From Pseudomonas sp. PDM15 (GTDB lineage: Bacteria > Pseudomonadota > Gammaproteobacteria > Pseudomonadales > Pseudomonadaceae), in NCBI RefSeq assembly GCF_014851565.1, contig NZ_JACVAA010000006.1:361374-425373 (forward strand): DNA of 64,000 nt, written 5' to 3'. Every line of letters starts with the position of its first letter. Position 1 is the first letter of the stretch. Under the pieces are notes generated by a model, which saw only the letters and a program-made list of their open reading frames with translations, was not told the origin of the DNA and did not search any database. The position numbers and the translations under genes are program-made. This document shows, piece after piece, positions 44,501 to 52,011 of this stretch.

Positions 44501-45312
44501 TCCACGAGCTGTTCGAGGGGCGCCTGCCGCGCCTGGTGATGTTCGATCTGGACGGCACCTTGGTGGATTCGGTGCCCGACCTGGCGGCCGCCATCGACCG
44601 CATGCTGGTGCAGCTCGGTCGCCCGGCTGCCGGCGTTGAGCGGGTGCGCGACTGGGTCGGCAACGGCGCCCGCGTGCTGGTGCGTCGCGCCCTGGCCGGC
44701 GACATCGAGCACACCGACATCAGCGATGCCGACACCGAGCAGGCCCTTGAGCTGTTCAACCAGGCCTATTCCGGCAGCCATGCTCTGAGCACCGTCTACC
44801 CAGGCGTCACTTCTACCCTCAAGTGGTTGAAGAAGCAGGGCGTGGAGCTGGCGCTGATCACCAACAAGCCGGAGCGCTTCGTCGCCCCGCTGCTGGACGA
44901 GATGAAGCTGGGCCGCTACTTCCGCTGGATCATCGGTGGCGACACCCTGCCGCAGCAGAAGCCCGATCCGGCGGCGCTGCTGTTCGTCATGCGCCTGGCC
45001 AATGTCGAGCCCGAGCGCGCCCTGTTCATCGGCGACTCGCGCAACGACGTGCTGGCCGCCCGCGCCGCCAGCGTGCCCTGCGTGGCGCTGAGCTACGGCT
45101 ACAACCACGGCCGGCCGATCGCCGAGGAGAACCCGGCACGGGTGCTCGATGACCTGCGCCAGCTGCTGCCCGGTTGCGCGGCCGATTACGCTGCGCTAAT
45201 GTCGCCGGACTCTTCCGATTACCCGCCTCATCGAGACAGCATCGTGGTAGTTGCCAGCAAACAATGGATGAAAGTCATCAAGGCCCTGGCCCGCTGGCGC
45301 TGGCGCGCCTGA
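44497..45312 (+). CDS. gph: Phosphoglycolate phosphatase (HAD family)
   Basis: A 271-residue HAD phosphatase that removes 2-phosphoglycolate made during DNA repair. The catalytic motif is MFDLDGTLVDS (D19 and D21), with later motifs ITNKPE and IGDSRNDVLAA. It starts with GTG and overlaps rpe by 4 bp. HAD sequence ends near LDDLRQLLPG, about 45 codons before the stop. The remaining tail is unlike the rest, and its last 14 codons coincide in frame with a possible trpE leader peptide (see that entry). The tail may therefore be translated control DNA and not a functional domain. Confidence 0.95.
   Translation: MIHELFEGRLPRLVMFDLDGTLVDSVPDLAAAIDRMLVQLGRPAAGVERVRDWVGNGARVLVRRALAGDIEHTDISDADTEQALELFNQAYSGSHALSTVYPGVTSTLKWLKKQGVELALITNKPERFVAPLLDEMKLGRYFRWIIGGDTLPQQKPDPAALLFVMRLANVEPERALFIGDSRNDVLAARAASVPCVALSYGYNHGRPIAEENPARVLDDLRQLLPGCAADYAALMSPDSSDYPPHRDSIVVVASKQWMKVIKALARWRWRA
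45174..45202 (+). promoter_or_regulatory. Candidate trpE promoter inside the gph 3' end
   Basis: TTGCGC (45174-45179) and TAATGT (45197-45202) are 17 bp apart, about 65 bp before the putative leader peptide. The match to the sigma-70 consensus is 3 of 6 in each box, so this is tentative. Confidence 0.3.
45268..45312 (+). CDS. Putative trpE leader peptide TrpL, nested in frame at the end of gph
   Basis: A 14-codon frame reads MKVIKALARWRWRA and stops at 45310-45312, 72 bases before the trpE ATG. Trp codons at 45295 and 45301 sit close together near the end, as in E. coli TrpL (MKAIF...WWRTS), which it resembles in length and composition. It shares frame and stop codon with the extended gph reading frame. 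A GCCGG/CCGGC hairpin (45323-45338) follows; it competes with CGCGCC (45304-45309) pairing to GGCGCG (45336-45341). I see no strong T-run terminator. trpE attenuation has been described in P. putida. The ribosome-binding site is weak. Confidence 0.55.
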   Translation: MKVIKALARWRWRA

Positions 45313-45341
45313 TTTTCTCCTGGCCGGCTGGTTCCGGCGCG
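45304..45341 (+). promoter_or_regulatory. Possible attenuator: mutually exclusive hairpins before trpE
   Basis: CGCGCC (45304-45309), inside the last leader codons, can pair with GGCGCG (45336-45341). Alternatively GCCGG (45323-45327) pairs with CCGGC (45334-45338). The two structures share bases and cannot coexist. There is no canonical T run directly after, so the terminator form is unproven. Confidence 0.4.
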
Positions 45342-45384
45342 TTTGCCCGACTCCCGATTTTCCTCCTCCACGAGGCTGTTTTGC

Positions 45385-46863
45385 ATGAACCGCGAAGAAT
45401 TCCTGCGTTTGGCCGCCGACGGCTATAACCGCATTCCGCTGGCTTTCGAGACACTGGCCGACTTCGACACCCCGCTGTCGATCTACCTCAAGCTGGCCGA
45501 CACCCCCAACTCCTACCTGCTGGAATCCGTGCAGGGCGGCGAGAAATGGGGCCGCTACTCGATCATCGGCCTGCCGGCACGCACCGTGCTGCGCGTGCAT
45601 GGTCATCAGATCAGCGTCAGCGTCGACGGCCAGGTCGTCGAGCAGCTCGATAGCGAAGACCCGCTGGTCTTCGTCGAGCAGTTCAAGGCGCGTTACAACG
45701 TTCCCACCATTGCCGGTCTGCCGCGCTTCAACGGCGGCCTGGTCGGCTACTTCGGCTACGACAGCGTGCGCTACGTGGAGAAGAAGCTGGCGCAGTGCCC
45801 GAATCCCGATCCGTTGGGCACTCCGGACATCCTGCTGATGGTCTCGGATGCCGTGGTGGTGTTCGATAACCTGGCCGGCAAGATGCACGCGATCGTCCTC
45901 GCCGATCCGGCCCAGGCCGATGCTTTCGAGCAGGGCCAGGCCCAGCTGCGCGAACTGCTGAACAAGCTGCGTCAGCCGATCACCCCACGCCTGGGCGTGG
46001 ACCTGAGCAAGCCGGCCGGCAAGGAGCCGGACTTCGTCTCCAGCTTCAAGCGCGATGACTACGAGGCGGCGGTCGGCGCGATCAAGGAATACATCCTGGC
46101 CGGCGACTGCATGCAGGTGGTGATCTCCCAGCGCATGTCGATCCCGTTCCAGGCCGCACCGATCGACCTGTACCGCGCGCTGCGTTGCATCAACCCGACT
46201 CCGTACATGTACTTCTTCAACTTCGGCGACTTCCACGTGGTGGGCAGCTCGCCGGAAGTGCTGGTGCGCGTCGAGGACAATCTGGTCACCGTGCGCCCGA
46301 TCGCCGGCACCCGTCCGCGTGGCGCCAGCGAAGAGGCCGACGTCGAGCTGGAGAAGGACCTGCTGTCCGACGCCAAGGAGATCGCCGAGCATCTGATGCT
46401 GATCGATCTCGGCCGCAACGACGTCGGCCGCGTCTCCAGCACCGGCTCGGTGAAGGTCACCGAGCAGATGGTCATCGAGCGCTACTCCAACGTGATGCAC
46501 ATCGTCTCCAACGTCACCGGCCAGCTGAAGGACGGCCTGAGCGCGATGGACGCCCTGCGTGCCATCCTGCCGGCCGGCACCCTATCCGGCGCGCCGAAGG
46601 TTCGCGCCATGGAAATCATCGACGAGCTGGAGCCGGTCAAGCGTGGTGTCTACGGCGGTGCCGTGGGCTACCTGGCGTGGAACGGCAACATGGACACCGC
46701 GATTGCCATCCGCACCGCGGTGATCAAGGACGGTGAGCTGCACGTGCAGGCCGGCGCCGGCATCGTCGCCGACTCGCAGCCGGCCCTGGAGTGGGAAGAA
46801 ACCCTGAACAAGCGCCGCGCCATGTTCCGCGCGGTCAGCCTCGCCGAACAGTCCGTAGAGTAA
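45385..46863 (+). CDS. trpE: Anthranilate synthase component I
   Basis: A 492-residue chorismate-utilising enzyme, the first committed step of tryptophan synthesis; it makes anthranilate from chorismate with ammonia from TrpG. The N-terminal domain has the LLES segment of the Trp-feedback site (NSYLLESVQGG). The C-terminal catalytic blocks include MQVVISQRMS, PTPYMYFFNF, IAGTRPRGASEEAD and GTLSGAPKVRAMEI. I start at the ATG at 45385. It is followed by trpG after only 11 bp; in PAO1 a pyocin cluster separates them. Confidence 0.97.
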   Translation: MNREEFLRLAADGYNRIPLAFETLADFDTPLSIYLKLADTPNSYLLESVQGGEKWGRYSIIGLPARTVLRVHGHQISVSVDGQVVEQLDSEDPLVFVEQFKARYNVPTIAGLPRFNGGLVGYFGYDSVRYVEKKLAQCPNPDPLGTPDILLMVSDAVVVFDNLAGKMHAIVLADPAQADAFEQGQAQLRELLNKLRQPITPRLGVDLSKPAGKEPDFVSSFKRDDYEAAVGAIKEYILAGDCMQVVISQRMSIPFQAAPIDLYRALRCINPTPYMYFFNFGDFHVVGSSPEVLVRVEDNLVTVRPIAGTRPRGASEEADVELEKDLLSDAKEIAEHLMLIDLGRNDVGRVSSTGSVKVTEQMVIERYSNVMHIVSNVTGQLKDGLSAMDALRAILPAGTLSGAPKVRAMEIIDELEPVKRGVYGGAVGYLAWNGNMDTAIAIRTAVIKDGELHVQAGAGIVADSQPALEWEETLNKRRAMFRAVSLAEQSVE

Positions 46864-46874
46864 GGGGCCCAACC

Positions 46875-47468
46875 ATGCTGCTGATGATCGACAACTACGA
46901 CTCCTTTACCTACAACGTGGTGCAGTACCTGGGCGAGCTGGGCGCCGATGTCCACGTGATCCGCAACGACGAACTGACGGTGGCCGAGATCGAGGCCCTG
47001 AAGCCCGAGCGCATCGTGGTCTCGCCCGGCCCGTGCACGCCGACCGAGGCCGGCGTGTCGCTGGAGGTGATCAAGCACTTCGCCGGCAAGCTGCCGATCC
47101 TTGGCGTGTGCCTGGGTCACCAGAGCATCGGCCAGGCCTTCGGCGGCGACGTGGTGCGCGCGCGCCAGGTGATGCACGGCAAGACCAGCCCGGTGTTCCA
47201 CGAGGACAAGGGTGCCTTCGCCGGCCTCAACATGCCGCTGACCGTGACCCGCTACCATTCCCTGGTAGTCAAGCGCGAGACGCTGCCGGAGTGCCTGGAG
47301 ATCACCGCCTGGACCCAGCATGCCGATGGTTCGGTGGACGAGATCATGGGCCTGCGCCACAAGACTCTGAACATTGAGGGCGTGCAGTTCCACCCGGAAT
47401 CCATCCTCACCGAGCAGGGCCACGAACTGTTCGCCAACTTCCTCAAACAGCAAGGCGGAGTGCGCTGA
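46875..47468 (+). CDS. trpG: Anthranilate synthase component II (glutamine amidotransferase)
   Basis: A 197-residue class I glutamine amidotransferase supplying ammonia to TrpE. The nucleophile Cys is in GVCLGHQSIGQ, and the His/Glu of the triad are in GVQFHPESILTE. The ATG is 11 bp after trpE, and the stop overlaps the trpD start, so trpGDC is tightly packed. In pseudomonads TrpG may also serve p-aminobenzoate synthesis; no phnAB pair is present here. Confidence 0.96.
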   Translation: MLLMIDNYDSFTYNVVQYLGELGADVHVIRNDELTVAEIEALKPERIVVSPGPCTPTEAGVSLEVIKHFAGKLPILGVCLGHQSIGQAFGGDVVRARQVMHGKTSPVFHEDKGAFAGLNMPLTVTRYHSLVVKRETLPECLEITAWTQHADGSVDEIMGLRHKTLNIEGVQFHPESILTEQGHELFANFLKQQGGVR

Positions 47469-48514
47469 TGGACATCAAGGAAGCCCTCAACCGGGTGGTC
47501 AACCAACTGGACCTGTCCACCGCCGAGATGCAGGACGTAATGCGCCTGATCATGACCGGCCAGTGCACCGACGCGCAGATCGGCGCCTTCCTCATGGGCA
47601 TGCGCATGAAGAGCGAGACCATTGACGAGATCGTCGGTGCCGCCACCGTCATGCGTGAGCTGGCCGCTCCGGTGCAGATCAACGCCGAGCGCCTGGTCGA
47701 CACCTGCGGCACCGGTGGCGATGGCATGAACGTGTTCAACGTCTCCACCGCGGCCGCCTTCGTGGTCGCCGCGGCGGGCGGGCGCGTGGCCAAGCACGGT
47801 AATCGCGCTGTGTCCGGCAAGAGCGGCAGCGCCGACCTGCTGGAAGCCGCCGGCGTCTACCTGAACCTCAAGCCGGAGCAGGTGGCGCGTTGCGTGGAGT
47901 CCGTGGGGGTCGGCTTCATGTTCGCGCCGGCCCATCACGGCGCCATGAAGCACGCCATCGGCCCGCGTCGCGAGCTGGGCCTGCGCACCATCTTCAACAT
48001 GCTCGGCCCGATGACCAATCCGGCCGGGGTCAGGCACCAGGTGATCGGCGTGTTCAGCCAGGCCCTGTGCCGGCCCATGGCCGAAGTGCTGCAGCGCCTG
48101 GGCAGCAAGCATGTGCTGGTGGTGCATGCGCAGGATGGTCTGGACGAGATCAGCCTGGCCGCGCCGACCCATGTCGCCGAACTGAAGGATGGCGTGGTCA
48201 GCGAGTACCGCATCCAGCCCGAGGACTTCGGCATCAAGAGCCAGACCCTGATGGGCCTGACCGTCGAAGACGCTCAGGGCTCGCTGGCGCTGATCCACGA
48301 TGCACTCGGCCGGCGCAAGACCGAGCATGGCCAGAAGGCCGCCGACATGATCGTGCTGAATGCCGGTGCCGCCCTCTACGCGGCCGATCTGGCGACTAGT
48401 CTGAAGGAAGGCGTACAGCTGGCGCAGGACGCCCTGCACACCGGCCTGGCCTGGGAGAAGCTGGACGAGCTGGTGTCCTTTACCGCGGTATTTCGTGTGG
48501 AGAACGAAGGGTGA
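47468..48514 (+). CDS. trpD: Anthranilate phosphoribosyltransferase
   Basis: A 348-residue enzyme that transfers phosphoribosyl from PRPP to anthranilate. The conserved CGTGGDG loop (about residues 79-85), KHGNRAVSGKSGSADLLE and the ligand region around VRHQVIGVF are present. It is not fused to TrpG, unlike in enterobacteria. It overlaps trpG at TGATG and trpC by 4 bp. Confidence 0.97.
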   Translation: MDIKEALNRVVNQLDLSTAEMQDVMRLIMTGQCTDAQIGAFLMGMRMKSETIDEIVGAATVMRELAAPVQINAERLVDTCGTGGDGMNVFNVSTAAAFVVAAAGGRVAKHGNRAVSGKSGSADLLEAAGVYLNLKPEQVARCVESVGVGFMFAPAHHGAMKHAIGPRRELGLRTIFNMLGPMTNPAGVRHQVIGVFSQALCRPMAEVLQRLGSKHVLVVHAQDGLDEISLAAPTHVAELKDGVVSEYRIQPEDFGIKSQTLMGLTVEDAQGSLALIHDALGRRKTEHGQKAADMIVLNAGAALYAADLATSLKEGVQLAQDALHTGLAWEKLDELVSFTAVFRVENEG

Positions 48515-49344
48515 GCATTCCAACCGTGCTGGAGAAGATCCTCGCCCGCAAGGCCGAGGAAGTGGCCGAGCGCCGCACCCGCGTCAGCTTCGCCGAGGTC
48601 GAGGCCGCGGCTCGCCAGGCCGACCCCATGCGCGGCTTTGCCCGCGCCCTGCAGGAGCGAGTGGCGCAGAAGCAGGCCGCGGTGATCGCCGAGGTGAAGA
48701 AGGCCTCGCCGAGCAAGGGCGTGCTGCGCGAGAACTTCGTGCCCGCCGAAATCGCCAAGAGCTACGAGGCCGGTGGCGCGGCCTGCCTGTCGGTGCTCAC
48801 CGATGTCGACTTTTTCCAGGGTGCCGACGAGTACCTGCAGCAGGCCCGCGCGGCCTGCTCGCTGCCGGTGATCCGCAAGGACTTCATGATCGACCCGTAC
48901 CAGATCGTCGAGGCCCGTGCCCTCGGGGCTGACTGCGTACTGCTGATCGTCTCGGCACTGGATGACGTGCGCATGGCCGAGCTGGCCTCCACCGCCAAGG
49001 ACGTCGGCCTCGACGTGCTGGTCGAGGTGCACGACGGCGACGAGCTGGAGCGCGCGCTGAAGACCCTGGACACGCCGCTGGTGGGCATCAACAACCGCAA
49101 CCTGCACAGCTTCGAAGTGAGCCTGGAGACCACCCTCGACCTGCTGCCGCGCATTCCGCGCGACCGCCTGGTGATCACCGAGAGCGGCATCCTCACCCGC
49201 GCCGACGTGGAGCTGATGGAGATCAACGAGGTGTACTCGTTCCTGGTCGGCGAGGCCTTTATGCGCGCCGAGGACCCGGGCACCGAGCTCAAGCGCCTGT
49301 TCTTCGCCGGCAGCCGCGTGGTGCCGGGTGTCGATCCGGACTGA
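48511..49344 (+). CDS. trpC: Indole-3-glycerol phosphate synthase
   Basis: A 277-residue TIM-barrel enzyme that cyclises CdRP to indole-3-glycerol phosphate. Motifs: AEVKKASPSKG (Lys in the active site), the phosphate loop ending FLVGEAFMRAEDPG, and IGINNRNL-type GINNRNL. It starts with GTG and overlaps trpD. It is monofunctional (no TrpF domain), as in pseudomonads, and is followed by a strong terminator. Confidence 0.97.
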   Translation: MSIPTVLEKILARKAEEVAERRTRVSFAEVEAAARQADPMRGFARALQERVAQKQAAVIAEVKKASPSKGVLRENFVPAEIAKSYEAGGAACLSVLTDVDFFQGADEYLQQARAACSLPVIRKDFMIDPYQIVEARALGADCVLLIVSALDDVRMAELASTAKDVGLDVLVEVHDGDELERALKTLDTPLVGINNRNLHSFEVSLETTLDLLPRIPRDRLVITESGILTRADVELMEINEVYSFLVGEAFMRAEDPGTELKRLFFAGSRVVPGVDPD

Positions 49345-49356
49345 TCTGGCCTGCAT

Positions 49357-49385
49357 AAAAAAGCCCGCCGATTGGCGGGCTTTTT
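49357..49385. terminator. Bidirectional terminator between trpC and vfr
   Basis: AAAAAAGCCCGCC and GGCGGGCTTTTT form a perfect stem with a 4-nt loop and A/T flanks, 12 bp after the trpC stop. Confidence 0.9.
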
Positions 49386-49390
49386 CATTT

Positions 49391-49495
49391 GTAGGGACTG
49401 GCGAGTTAGAGCCAGGCTAGGCCTGGGCGGCGCCACGTAAATGAGCGCCCGAGGCCCTTGCCCAACAACGCCTGGCCGACGCGCAGTCGTCCCGA
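49391..49495. repeat. Degenerate copy of the MITE-like repeat found beside coq7
   Basis: It shares ordered blocks with the element at 51852-52011: TTAGAGCCAGGC versus CTAGAGCCAGGC, CGTAAATGAGC versus TGTAAATGAGC, and TGGCCGAC in the 3' half. Its ends are less well conserved. It fills the space between the trpC terminator and the vfr stop. Confidence 0.6.
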
Positions 49496-50140
49496 TCAGC
49501 GGGTGCCGAACACCACCATGGTCTTGCCTTTCACGTGCACCAGGCCCTGTTCTTCCAGGGACTTGAGCACGCGGCCGACCATCTCACGGGAGCAGCCGAC
49601 GATGCGGCCGATTTCCTGGCGGGTGATCTTGATCTGCATGCCGTCCGGATGCGTCATAGCATCCGGCTGCTTGCACAGGTCGAGCAGGGTGCGAGCCACG
49701 CGGCCGGTGACGTCGAGGAAGGCCAGGTCGCCCACCTTGCGCGTGGTGTTGCGTAGGCGATCGGCCATCTGGCTGCCCAGGGCATAGAGGATCTCCGGGT
49801 CCTGTTGGGTCAGTTCACGGAACTTGGCATAGCTCAGCTCCGCCACCTCGCACTCGGTCTTGGCGCGGACCCAGGCGCTGCGCTCCTTCTCGGTGCCTTC
49901 CTTCTCGAACAGCCCCATTTCGCCGAAGAAGTCGCCGGGGTTGAGATACGCGATGATCATCTCGCGGCCGTCGTCATCCTCGATAAGGATGGTGACCGAG
50001 CCTTTGATGATGAAGAACAGGGTTTCGCAACGATCCCCCGCATAGATGATGGTGCTCTTGGCCGTATAGCGACGGCGGTGACAGTGCGCGAGCAGCTTGT
50101 CGATGTTCTTGATCTTTGGTGTAAGGGTAATAGCTACCAT
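49496..50140 (-). CDS. vfr: cAMP-responsive global regulator Vfr (CRP family)
   Basis: A 214-residue homologue of E. coli CRP and the same length as P. aeruginosa Vfr. It has a cyclic-nucleotide-binding domain (about 20-130, with the phosphate-binding FFGEMGLFEKEGTEKERSA segment) and a C-terminal HTH_CRP domain (TRQEIGRIVGCSREMVGRVL). In P. aeruginosa it activates virulence, type IV pili, quorum sensing and type III secretion genes and regulates itself. It is divergent from an osmC-family gene; in the 232-bp gap I see only a half CRP-like site (TGTGA near 50331). Confidence 0.96.
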   Translation of the reverse strand: MVAITLTPKIKNIDKLLAHCHRRRYTAKSTIIYAGDRCETLFFIIKGSVTILIEDDDGREMIIAYLNPGDFFGEMGLFEKEGTEKERSAWVRAKTECEVAELSYAKFRELTQQDPEILYALGSQMADRLRNTTRKVGDLAFLDVTGRVARTLLDLCKQPDAMTHPDGMQIKITRQEIGRIVGCSREMVGRVLKSLEEQGLVHVKGKTMVVFGTR

Positions 50141-50372
50141 GCCCGAGTCCCGAAATTTGAGTAAGCCTTTGTCCAGCAGGCGAATTTCTTATTAGTTATC
50201 CGAACAAGTGTGCCAGTTATCCGCCGCCAGCTTAACAGACACGTGGGGGCCGGCAACGCGAATTTGCGACGCAGTCATCACTGGTCATGGCCCATTGCCC
50301 GTAAATGCGACGGCCGGGTGAAATAAGACGCTGTGATAAGCTACGCGCCTTTCGGGCAGTGGAGTCCAGGCG

Positions 50373-50798
50373 ATGAAAGCGCGCATTCAATGGGCCGGCG
50401 AGGCCATGTTCCTCGGCGAATCCGGCAGCGGTCATGTGGTGGTGATGGACGGCCCGCCCGAATCCGGCGGTCGCAACCTCGGTGTGCGCCCCATGGAAAT
50501 GGTGCTGATCGGCCTGGGCGGCTGCAGCAACTTCGACGTTGTGAGCATCCTGAAGAAGGCGCGCCAGCCGGTGGAAAGCTGTGAGGTCTTCCTCGAAGCT
50601 GAGCGCGCCGGCGAAGACCCCAAGGTGTTCACCAAGATCCACCTGCACTTCGTGGTCAAGGGCCGCGGCCTCAAGGAGTCTCAGGTGAAGCGCGCGGTGG
50701 AGCTGTCGGCGGAGAAGTACTGCTCTGCCTCGATCATGCTTGGTCGCGCCGGCGTGGAAATCACCCACGACTACGAGATCGTCGAGCTGGGTGCCTGA
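50373..50798 (+). CDS. OsmC/YhfA family protein
   Basis: A 141-residue protein with the OsmC fold. The family's two cysteines, which in active members reduce organic peroxides, are in GLGGCSNFD (about residue 52) and EKYCSAS (about residue 112). It is closer in length to the YhfA branch than to Ohr. The gene is divergent from vfr, the same pairing as PA0652-PA0653 in PAO1 and as crp-yhfA in E. coli. Peroxidase activity is plausible but untested here. Confidence 0.88.
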   Translation: MKARIQWAGEAMFLGESGSGHVVVMDGPPESGGRNLGVRPMEMVLIGLGGCSNFDVVSILKKARQPVESCEVFLEAERAGEDPKVFTKIHLHFVVKGRGLKESQVKRAVELSAEKYCSASIMLGRAGVEITHDYEIVELGA

Positions 50799-51010
50799 CG
50801 GTCATCCGGCCATCATAAAGCGGGCGCAGACTCTGGCCGCCAAGGCCGTCGATCTGCATAATGCGCGGCCCTTTTCGGGGCCTGCGCCCCAACCAAAACC
50901 AATCGCCATCGCGAAGAGGTGTTAACCGTCCTACGCAGCTGAGCCATTCGCAGCTGACGGGCATGCTCGATCACGCGGCAGAGCCGCACCAACCAAGAGA
51001 ATCTCCAACG

Positions 51011-51805
51011 GTGAAAAGCAAACTCAAGCTCCACGGGTTCAACAACCTGACGAAGACCTTGAGCTTCAACATCTATGACATCTGCTACGCGGAAACGCCG
51101 GAAGACCAGCAGGCTTACGTCCAGTACATCAACACCGAGTACGATGCCGAGCGGCTGACGCAGATCCTCACCGATGTTGTCGACATCATCGGCGCCAATA
51201 TCCTGAACATCGCCCGTCAGGACTACGACCCGCAAGGCGCCAGCGTGACCATCCTGATCTCCGAGCAACCGGTGGAACCCACCGCCAGCCAGATCGAGGA
51301 ATCCCCGGGGCCGCTGCCGGATACCATCCTGGCGCACCTGGACAAGAGTCACATCACCGTGCACACCTATCCGGAGATCCATCCGGTCGAAGGTATCGCG
51401 ACCTTCCGTGTGGACATCGACGTGTCGACCTGTGGCGTGATCTCGCCGCTGAAGGCGCTCAACTACCTGATCCACCAGTTCGACTCGGACATCGTCACCG
51501 TCGACTATCGCGTGCGTGGTTTCACCCGCGACGTGGAGGGCAGGAAGCACTTCATCGACCACGAGATCAACTCGATCCAGAACTACCTCTCCGAGGATAC
51601 CCAGGACGCGTACCAGATGACGGACGTGAATGTGTATCAGGAGAACCTGTTCCACACCAAGATGCTGCTCAAGAACTTCGAGCTGGACAACTACCTGTTC
51701 GGCGACGCTACCCGCAACCTGACCGCCGAACAGCGCCAGCAGGTGGAAGAGCGGGTGCGTCACGAGATGCTGGAGATTTTCTACGCGCGCAATATGCCGC
51801 GCTGA
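51011..51805 (+). CDS. speD: S-adenosylmethionine decarboxylase proenzyme (SpeD)
   Basis: A 264-residue proenzyme that cleaves itself at the Lys-Ser bond in LDKSHITVHTY (S113), creating the pyruvoyl cofactor. It provides decarboxylated SAM for spermidine synthesis. Length equals E. coli SpeD (class 1A). The start is GTG at 51011, beginning VKSKLKLHGFNNLTK. The 212-bp upstream region holds no gene; it may contain the promoter and a long leader, but I see no clear boxes. Confidence 0.96.
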   Translation: MKSKLKLHGFNNLTKTLSFNIYDICYAETPEDQQAYVQYINTEYDAERLTQILTDVVDIIGANILNIARQDYDPQGASVTILISEQPVEPTASQIEESPGPLPDTILAHLDKSHITVHTYPEIHPVEGIATFRVDIDVSTCGVISPLKALNYLIHQFDSDIVTVDYRVRGFTRDVEGRKHFIDHEINSIQNYLSEDTQDAYQMTDVNVYQENLFHTKMLLKNFELDNYLFGDATRNLTAEQRQQVEERVRHEMLEIFYARNMPR

Positions 51806-51821
51806 TTCTCCCGCAACGAAC

Positions 51822-51846
51822 AAGGGCGCCGATTGGCGCCCTTTTT
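51822..51846. terminator. Terminator after speD
   Basis: AAGGGCGCC and GGCGCCCTT form a perfect stem followed by TTTTT, 16 bp after the speD stop. Confidence 0.9.
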
Positions 51847-51851
51847 CATTT

Positions 51852-52011
51852 CTAGAACCTGTTTACGGTCTTCTGAGCTAGAGCCAGGCAAGGCGAAAGT
51901 GGACGAGGGCGCGGAGTTTACGTGCTGTAAATGAGCAGCCCGCGGCTACGCGCCCCGGCCCAGTTTCAACGCAGCATGGCCGACGATCAGGAGACCGTAA
52001 GCGGGTTCTAG
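51852..52011. repeat. MITE-like inverted-repeat element between speD and coq7
   Basis: The ends form 25-bp terminal inverted repeats: CTAGAACCTGTTTACGGTCT at 51852-51871 matches the complement of the right end (CTAGAACCCGCTTACGGTCT) at 52011 inward, with about four mismatches over 25. Length is 160 bp with no ORF. CTAG occurs at both outer ends and could be part of the target. A degenerate relative lies at 49391-49495. Confidence 0.8.

Noticed and set aside
45343..45384. Longer trpE start 14 codons upstream
   Set aside because: The extra residues match no TrpE N-terminus and would run through the leader structure; the ATG at 45385 matches homologues.
50141..50372. Vfr autoregulatory binding site
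   Set aside because: Only one half-site (TGTGA near 50331) was seen, without a matching TCACA arm at the right spacing.
50799..51010. Riboswitch or polyamine-sensing leader before speD
   Set aside because: No known riboswitch core or conserved hairpin set was recognised by eye; a covariance search would be needed.
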